Assembly: GCA_947631055.1 (NCBI GenBank)
Contig: CANRJZ010000002.1
Span: forward strand, 1-43,640
Direction of reading: 5' to 3'
DNA from: an uncultured Clostridia bacterium
GTDB lineage: Bacteria > Bacillota > Clostridia > Oscillospirales > Ruminococcaceae
Length of the DNA: 43,640 nt
The notes beneath the pieces are model-generated. The model was not told where the DNA came from. It made no database searches and worked only from the letters and a program-made list of their open reading frames with translations. A program made the translations under genes and the position numbers. This document shows, one piece after another, positions 38,760-43,640 of the stretch (position 1 is its first letter; each line of letters begins with the position of its first letter).

Positions 38760-39962
38760 TTATTTAAGCAGTTTTTTCAGCCTTGACATTGCTTCTATGG
38801 TGTTTTCCCTTGAACCGAAAGCCGTCAGACGGAACCAGCCTTTTCCGTTAGGACCAAAGCCTTCGCCGGGAGTTCCGACTACCTGTATCTCTTTAAGAAG
38901 GTAATCGAAAAATTCCCAGCTTCCCATTCCGTTCGGACATTTTAACCATATATATGGGGAATTTTTTCCGCCGGTATATTTTATTCCCAGTTCGTCACAG
39001 GTATCGGACATTATGCGGGCATTTTCCATATAATAATCTATATTTTTCTTGGTTTCGATCAACCCTTCCGGAGTAAATACCGCTGCCGCTGCACATTGTA
39101 CGGGATATGAAACGCCGTTGAACTTGCTTCCCTGACGTCTGCACCAAAGCTTGAAAACATTGACCGGTTCTCCGTCGGAATCATATGCGGTAAGTTCTTT
39201 CGGGATAACGGTATAACCGCATCTCATTCCGGTAAATCCGGCAGTCTTGGACAGTGAGCATATCTCTATCGCACATTCCCTTGCGCCGTCAATGGTGAAA
39301 ATGCTGCGCGGAAGGGCTTTATCCCGAATGAACGCTTCATAAGCCGAATCAAAAATAATGATCGCATTCTTTCTTTTTGCGTAAGCTACCCATTCTTCAA
39401 GCTGTTCCTTCGTATAGACGGAACCTGTGGGATTGTTGGGCGAGCAAAGGTAAATTATATCACATTCAACGGAATCGTCAGGCATTGCCGCAAAGCCGTT
39501 TTCTTCGTTGGAAGAAGCATAAATGATGTCCTTTCCGCTCATTGTGTTTGAATCGACGTATACCGGATATGACGGGTCTGTTATAAGGACGATATTATTT
39601 TCGCCGAATATGTCAACTATATTTCCGCAGTCGCTTTTTGCGCCGTCGCTGATAAGTATTTCGTCCGGATCGATATCGGCTCCGAAGCTTTTATAATATC
39701 CGGCAACGGCTTTGCGAAGAAATTCATAGCCTCTGCCGCTGTCCTCATAGCCGCGGAAGGTTTCCTTATGGGTCATTTCGTCGGCGCCTTTTTTCATAGC
39801 TTCGGCAACGACGGGCGCGATCGGAAGGGTAACGTCTCCTATGCCCATTCTTATAAGCGGTTTATCCGGATTATCTGCCTGATAAGCCTTTATTTTTTTT
39901 GCGATGTCGATAAAAAGGTAATTTTCCTTCAGGGAAAGAAAATTTTCATTTATAAATGCCAT
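38760..39962 (-). CDS. dapL: LL-diaminopimelate aminotransferase
   Basis: NENFLSLKENYLFIDIAKKI, SLSKTAGFTGMRCGY PLP lysine motif. Confidence 0.94.
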   Translation of the reverse strand: MAFINENFLSLKENYLFIDIAKKIKAYQADNPDKPLIRMGIGDVTLPIAPVVAEAMKKGADEMTHKETFRGYEDSGRGYEFLRKAVAGYYKSFGADIDPDEILISDGAKSDCGNIVDIFGENNIVLITDPSYPVYVDSNTMSGKDIIYASSNEENGFAAMPDDSVECDIIYLCSPNNPTGSVYTKEQLEEWVAYAKRKNAIIIFDSAYEAFIRDKALPRSIFTIDGARECAIEICSLSKTAGFTGMRCGYTVIPKELTAYDSDGEPVNVFKLWCRRQGSKFNGVSYPVQCAAAAVFTPEGLIETKKNIDYYMENARIMSDTCDELGIKYTGGKNSPYIWLKCPNGMGSWEFFDYLLKEIQVVGTPGEGFGPNGKGWFRLTAFGSRENTIEAMSRLKKLLK

Positions 39963-39980
39963 TGGTATCTGTCCTTTCGA

Positions 39981-40850
39981 TTAATTTTGTGCCGGAGTAT
40001 TCCTTGCCGCATTTTCTACGTCTATTTCTCCGTCAAATACTTTTGCGGCAGGTCCTCTCATCAGAACGTGACCATTCTGTTTATATTTAATGGAAAGCTT
40101 TCCGCCGCGAAGTATCAGCGTTATTTCTTCGTCCTTTTTGCAGTATCCGCAAAGCACCGAAGCCACCGCAGACGCGCAGGCGCCTGTTCCGCAGGCCCAC
40201 GTTTCGCCGCTGCCGCGTTCCCAGACGCGCATTTTTACGGTATGATCGTTAACGATCTCGCAGAATTCCGTGTTTACTCTTTCCGGGAAAAGCGGGTGGT
40301 TTTCAAAATGCGGTCCTATATTTTCAAGGTCAATGGAGCCGATTTCCGATGTGAATATCACACAATGAGGATTGCCCATTGAAACGGCGGTGATATTGTA
40401 TTCGCTGCCGTTTACTGTTATAGGTCTATCTATAAAAGTTTCTCCGTCCGCTTTCATAGGGATAAGGGAAGGCTTCAATATTGCTTCGCCCATATCGACT
40501 TCTACAGTCTCTGCAATTCCGTTATCGGCAAAAAGCCGGAGATGTTTTACGCCGCTTTTGGTTTCAAGGGTGATCTCGGTCTTATCGGTCATTTTATTAT
40601 CGTAAACATACTTTCCTATACAGCGGGAAGCGTTGCCGCACATCATTCCCTCAGAACCGTCGGCATTGAACATTCTCATACGGAAATCTGCTTTTTCGGA
40701 CGGCATTATAAGCACCAGTCCGTCCGAGCCTATCCCGAAATGTCTGTCGCTTATGATGCGGGAAACATATTCCGGATCGTTTACCGTTTCTTCAAAGCAG
40801 TTCACATATACATAATCGTTGCCGATACCGTGCATTTTTGTAAATTTCAT
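39981..40850 (-). CDS. dapF: Diaminopimelate epimerase
   Basis: MKFTKMHGIGNDYVYVN, MCGNASRCIGKYV, WACGTGACASA; start at ATG 40850 rather than ORF start 40997. Confidence 0.95.
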   Translation of the reverse strand: MKFTKMHGIGNDYVYVNCFEETVNDPEYVSRIISDRHFGIGSDGLVLIMPSEKADFRMRMFNADGSEGMMCGNASRCIGKYVYDNKMTDKTEITLETKSGVKHLRLFADNGIAETVEVDMGEAILKPSLIPMKADGETFIDRPITVNGSEYNITAVSMGNPHCVIFTSEIGSIDLENIGPHFENHPLFPERVNTEFCEIVNDHTVKMRVWERGSGETWACGTGACASAVASVLCGYCKKDEEITLILRGGKLSIKYKQNGHVLMRGPAAKVFDGEIDVENAARNTPAQN

Positions 40851-40867
40851 AAAAATATCCCTTCCGG

Positions 40868-41440
40868 TCACATTTCGTAAGTTTTGAGGATATCCCGCGC
40901 TACTTCCACCTGCGGAAGGCGCATATCCATTGCCCGTTTTTGTATCTGGCGATGTGCGTCCGCTTCGGAAATACGGAGATATTCCACAAGAACGCATTTG
41001 GCTCTGTCCACAAGTTTAACGTCTTTTAATTTCAGTTCAAGGGCGGCATTTTTTTCTTCAAGATCATGCTGTATATCTTTTGAAAGAAGAACGAACCTGA
41101 ACGCCTGCACAAGGATATTTTTGTTGAGCGGTCTCGGAAGAACGAGCACATTCATATCGCCTATCCTTCCGGCAATATCGTCGCAGTTCTTTGAAGCGGC
41201 GGAAACTATCACTCCGCTGCCCAGCTTTGAGGCAAACGAAGCAAGATCAAGCCCGAACTCCTTTTCAAGGGGCGTATTGATAAATACCGCGTCAAATCGT
41301 TTTTCGGTCAGCAGTTCTCTCGCGCCGCTGCCGTCCGAGACGGATACGTTATCAAAGCCGAAACTGCCTGCCGTAAGAGCAATATTATCAAGGACGTCTC
41401 CCTTTGCCGAGAAAATTATAATGCTTTTTTTATCCTGCAT
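40868..41440 (-). CDS. ANTAR-domain response regulator (AmiR/NasR family)
   Basis: Receiver-like N-terminus and ANTAR C-terminus LVDRAKCVLVEYLRISEADAHRQIQKRAMDMR. Confidence 0.88.
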   Translation of the reverse strand: MQDKKSIIIFSAKGDVLDNIALTAGSFGFDNVSVSDGSGARELLTEKRFDAVFINTPLEKEFGLDLASFASKLGSGVIVSAASKNCDDIAGRIGDMNVLVLPRPLNKNILVQAFRFVLLSKDIQHDLEEKNAALELKLKDVKLVDRAKCVLVEYLRISEADAHRQIQKRAMDMRLPQVEVARDILKTYEM

Positions 41441-41548
41441 AGTAATTTCCTCCCATAAAATAAGATCAATTTAAATCATTATATCATAAAATCATATTTA
41501 TGTAAACAGTTAATATCACGCCGCCGGAAATTTCAGCCGGCCCTGTTT

Positions 41549-42277
41549 TTAGTTATTTACATAAAGCTGCTTGTAGGGGCTTGCGGTATTTGGCGTGAGC
41601 TTGAAGAAATGATCTTTCATAATATCCTCGGCGCTGTAGCCGAAATTCTGAGCAAATTCTTCAATGTCGGGACGGATATTTTCCATATCTTCCTGAGATG
41701 CGTCCGCACACTTTACCTGTACCGGAAGTCCTTTCGGAGCATGTTCCGTGCGGATATATATCGCTCCGCCGTGCATACCCGTTCCGCAGAAGCTGCCTAC
41801 GGGACAGCTTTCCTCGTGACCGATGCCAAGTACGATTATCCTTCCGCCCGCCTGATATTCGCCGAGAAAGTCTCCTACTTTTCCTCCGATAACAAGGAAA
41901 GGTATGTGTTTCTGATATTCCTTCATATGGATACCGGCGCGGTATCCGGCGTTGCCTTTTATAAGGATCTTTCCGTCACGCATACCGTAGCCTGCCGCGT
42001 CGCCGCAGTTGCCGTGGATTATTATTTCTCCGGAATTCATGGTATCTCCGGTAGCGTCCTGTGCGTTGGAAAAGACCGTTATGCGGGTCTTGTTGAGATA
42101 TGCTCCGAGAGCGTTTCCGGGTATGCCGTGTATCTCTATGTTCTTTTCCTGCGCTCCCGTGCCGATGTATCTGTGTCCGAGGGCGTTTTCTACGATTATA
42201 TCCTTGTCGTTTGTAGTGCTGACAAGGTGGTTAAGGTCTTTGTAATTGAGACCTGCCGCATTTATTTTAGTCGGCAT
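41549..42277 (-). CDS. Stand-alone glutamate synthase GXGXG (GltB C-terminal-like) subunit
   Basis: GNCGDAAGYGMRDGKILIKGNAGYRAGIHMKE repeats; start at MPTKIN with aggaggtg SD. Confidence 0.88.
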   Translation of the reverse strand: MPTKINAAGLNYKDLNHLVSTTNDKDIIVENALGHRYIGTGAQEKNIEIHGIPGNALGAYLNKTRITVFSNAQDATGDTMNSGEIIIHGNCGDAAGYGMRDGKILIKGNAGYRAGIHMKEYQKHIPFLVIGGKVGDFLGEYQAGGRIIVLGIGHEESCPVGSFCGTGMHGGAIYIRTEHAPKGLPVQVKCADASQEDMENIRPDIEEFAQNFGYSAEDIMKDHFFKLTPNTASPYKQLYVNN

Positions 42278-43514
42278 TTCCAACACCTCCTGCAAGCTTG
42301 TCATTTCTGCGCTCCCGTGTGAAAGCCATCATCTGAGGAGCTTTTTTCAGCAGTTCAAAATCGCATTCGCTGACGGAGATGTGCTGCTTTATCAGAGATG
42401 TGTATATTCCGGCGCGCTTTACATCTCCCATAAGAATGAAGCCTTTCAGTTCGCCGTCCTTGGTAACAAGCTTTTTGTAATTCCTTTCGCCGTCGGTCTC
42501 AACGAAAGCTTCTCCGTCGTAGCTTCCTGCCGTGATGATGTGCAGCCCGAAAAATCCTATGGCATTCATAGGGATAGCGTTAAGATAGCGCTGATCCGTT
42601 CCCGCCATATTCTTTCCCGCAGTTTCTCCCTGCATAAAAGCGTTAGGAAGAAGAGCAAGTATTTTCTGCTGACCTGTGGTTATGTCAAGGGATTCGGTGC
42701 AGTCGCCTGCCGCAAAAACGTCTTTCAGACCTTCCACCATCTGGCGGTTGTCAGTAACTATGCCGCGGTTGACTTTTCCGCCTGCTTCGGCGACAAGTTC
42801 TGTATTCGGACGAACACCCACGGCAAGTATCACCATATCAAAGTTTACCGTTTCTCCGTTTGCAAGAACGGCGGAATTTTCGCTGAATTCTTTAACGCTT
42901 GTTCCGAGAATGAATTTTACGCCCTTGCTTTCGATATGTTTCTGCATTATAGCCGAAGCGTCCGAGTCAAGGATCGACGGAAGGATCCTGTCTGCAAGGT
43001 CAATAACGGTCATATCGGCTCCGTAATGTTCAAGAGCCTCTGCCGCTTTCAGGCCGATAAGTCCTGCGCCGACAATAAGGACTTTCATTCCTTCGGAGAT
43101 TTTTTCCTTTATTGCCTTTGCGCTGTCAAAGGTCATAAATGTGAACTTGTTTTTTACCTTGTCCATTCCTTCCATAGGCGGAACAAAAGGCTTTGAACCT
43201 GTTGCGACCATGAGCTTGTCGTAGCTTATCTCGTTGCCGTTTTCAATTGTAACGGTCTTTTTGGCAGCGTTTATTTTTGTGACTTTTGTGCCGAAAAGCG
43301 TGTCAACGTCATTTTTTTCATAAAAATCTTCATCACGGTAACGCATATTCTCGTCCGTAACTGCGCCTTTCAACCAATAAGAGATCAGCGGGCGCGAATA
43401 GGTATGATAGGGTTCGTCAGAAATGACCACTATCTGTCCCGCCGTATCAACGGAACGTATTCCTTGTATAGTTCCTATCGCAGCGGCAGAATTGCCGATG
43501 ATAACATATTTCAT
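42267..43514 (-). CDS. FAD/NAD(P)-dependent oxidoreductase (NirB/rubredoxin reductase-like)
   Basis: MKYVIIGNSAAAIGTIQGIR, VLIVGAGLIGLKAAEAL, VFAAGDCTE motifs. Confidence 0.92.
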   Translation of the reverse strand: MKYVIIGNSAAAIGTIQGIRSVDTAGQIVVISDEPYHTYSRPLISYWLKGAVTDENMRYRDEDFYEKNDVDTLFGTKVTKINAAKKTVTIENGNEISYDKLMVATGSKPFVPPMEGMDKVKNKFTFMTFDSAKAIKEKISEGMKVLIVGAGLIGLKAAEALEHYGADMTVIDLADRILPSILDSDASAIMQKHIESKGVKFILGTSVKEFSENSAVLANGETVNFDMVILAVGVRPNTELVAEAGGKVNRGIVTDNRQMVEGLKDVFAAGDCTESLDITTGQQKILALLPNAFMQGETAGKNMAGTDQRYLNAIPMNAIGFFGLHIITAGSYDGEAFVETDGERNYKKLVTKDGELKGFILMGDVKRAGIYTSLIKQHISVSECDFELLKKAPQMMAFTRERRNDKLAGGVGNAD

Positions 43515-43640
43515 CAGTCTTCGCCCCTTTCCTCGAAAACTATCGCCCTGTTAGGGCAGTTTGCCGCACAGGCGGGTTCTCCCGAATTGTTTTTGATGCA
43601 CAGATCGCATTTTGCGATAGTTTTTCCTCCGTTCTTTTCA
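43514..43640 (-). CDS. 4Fe-4S ferredoxin-type protein, C-terminal fragment (truncated by window end)
   Basis: Translation ..KCDLCIKNNSGEPACAANCPNRAIVFEERGED*; ATGA overlap with the next gene. Confidence 0.8.
   Translation of the reverse strand, partial: EKNGGKTIAKCDLCIKNNSGEPACAANCPNRAIVFEERGED

Noticed and set aside
40851-40997. N-terminal extension of dapF in the ORF track (MRSCGISPYF...)
   Set aside because: Overlaps the ANTAR gene; the canonical DapF start MKFTKMHGIGND is at 40850.
1-43640. CRISPR arrays, prophage, transposases, restriction systems, tRNAs
   Set aside because: No regularly spaced repeats, no integrase or transposase-like ORFs and no tRNA gene recognised by reading; a tRNAscan/CRISPR search was not run.

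Overview
The window is a chromosomal segment that looks like a gut Clostridia (Ruminococcus/Oscillospiraceae-like; lineage is inferred). Most of it is housekeeping content: the 3' end of rplA; an rnfCDGEAB operon preceded by NusG-domain-II and Gx-transporter genes; cmk-plsC-ispH::rpsA; a PfkB sugar kinase; SpoIID; citrate synthase; a two-component system; DUF1385; rsmD; coaD; class A RNase P RNA; a MacAB-type efflux operon; a T-box-regulated leuA; a GH3 glycosidase; an HD-domain protein; an NSS transporter; PAP2; dapL/dapF; an ANTAR regulator; and split glutamate-synthase-like modules. The best candidate for an undescribed system is on the minus strand at 34346-36256. A barnase-family ribonuclease with a lipobox is followed 12 nt later by one ORF that fuses an N-terminal barstar-like inhibitor domain in frame to the tRNA queuosine enzyme QueA. 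By eye, the barnase catalytic residues and the central barstar acidic residues are conserved, while three residues of one interface pocket differ on both partners. Secondary items are a structured 5' leader before a TTG-started citrate synthase, a dispersed 23-bp intergenic repeat, a palindrome-rich promoter region upstream of the MacAB operon, and a Leu (CTC) T-box. All domain calls are by eye from the translations; no searches were run.
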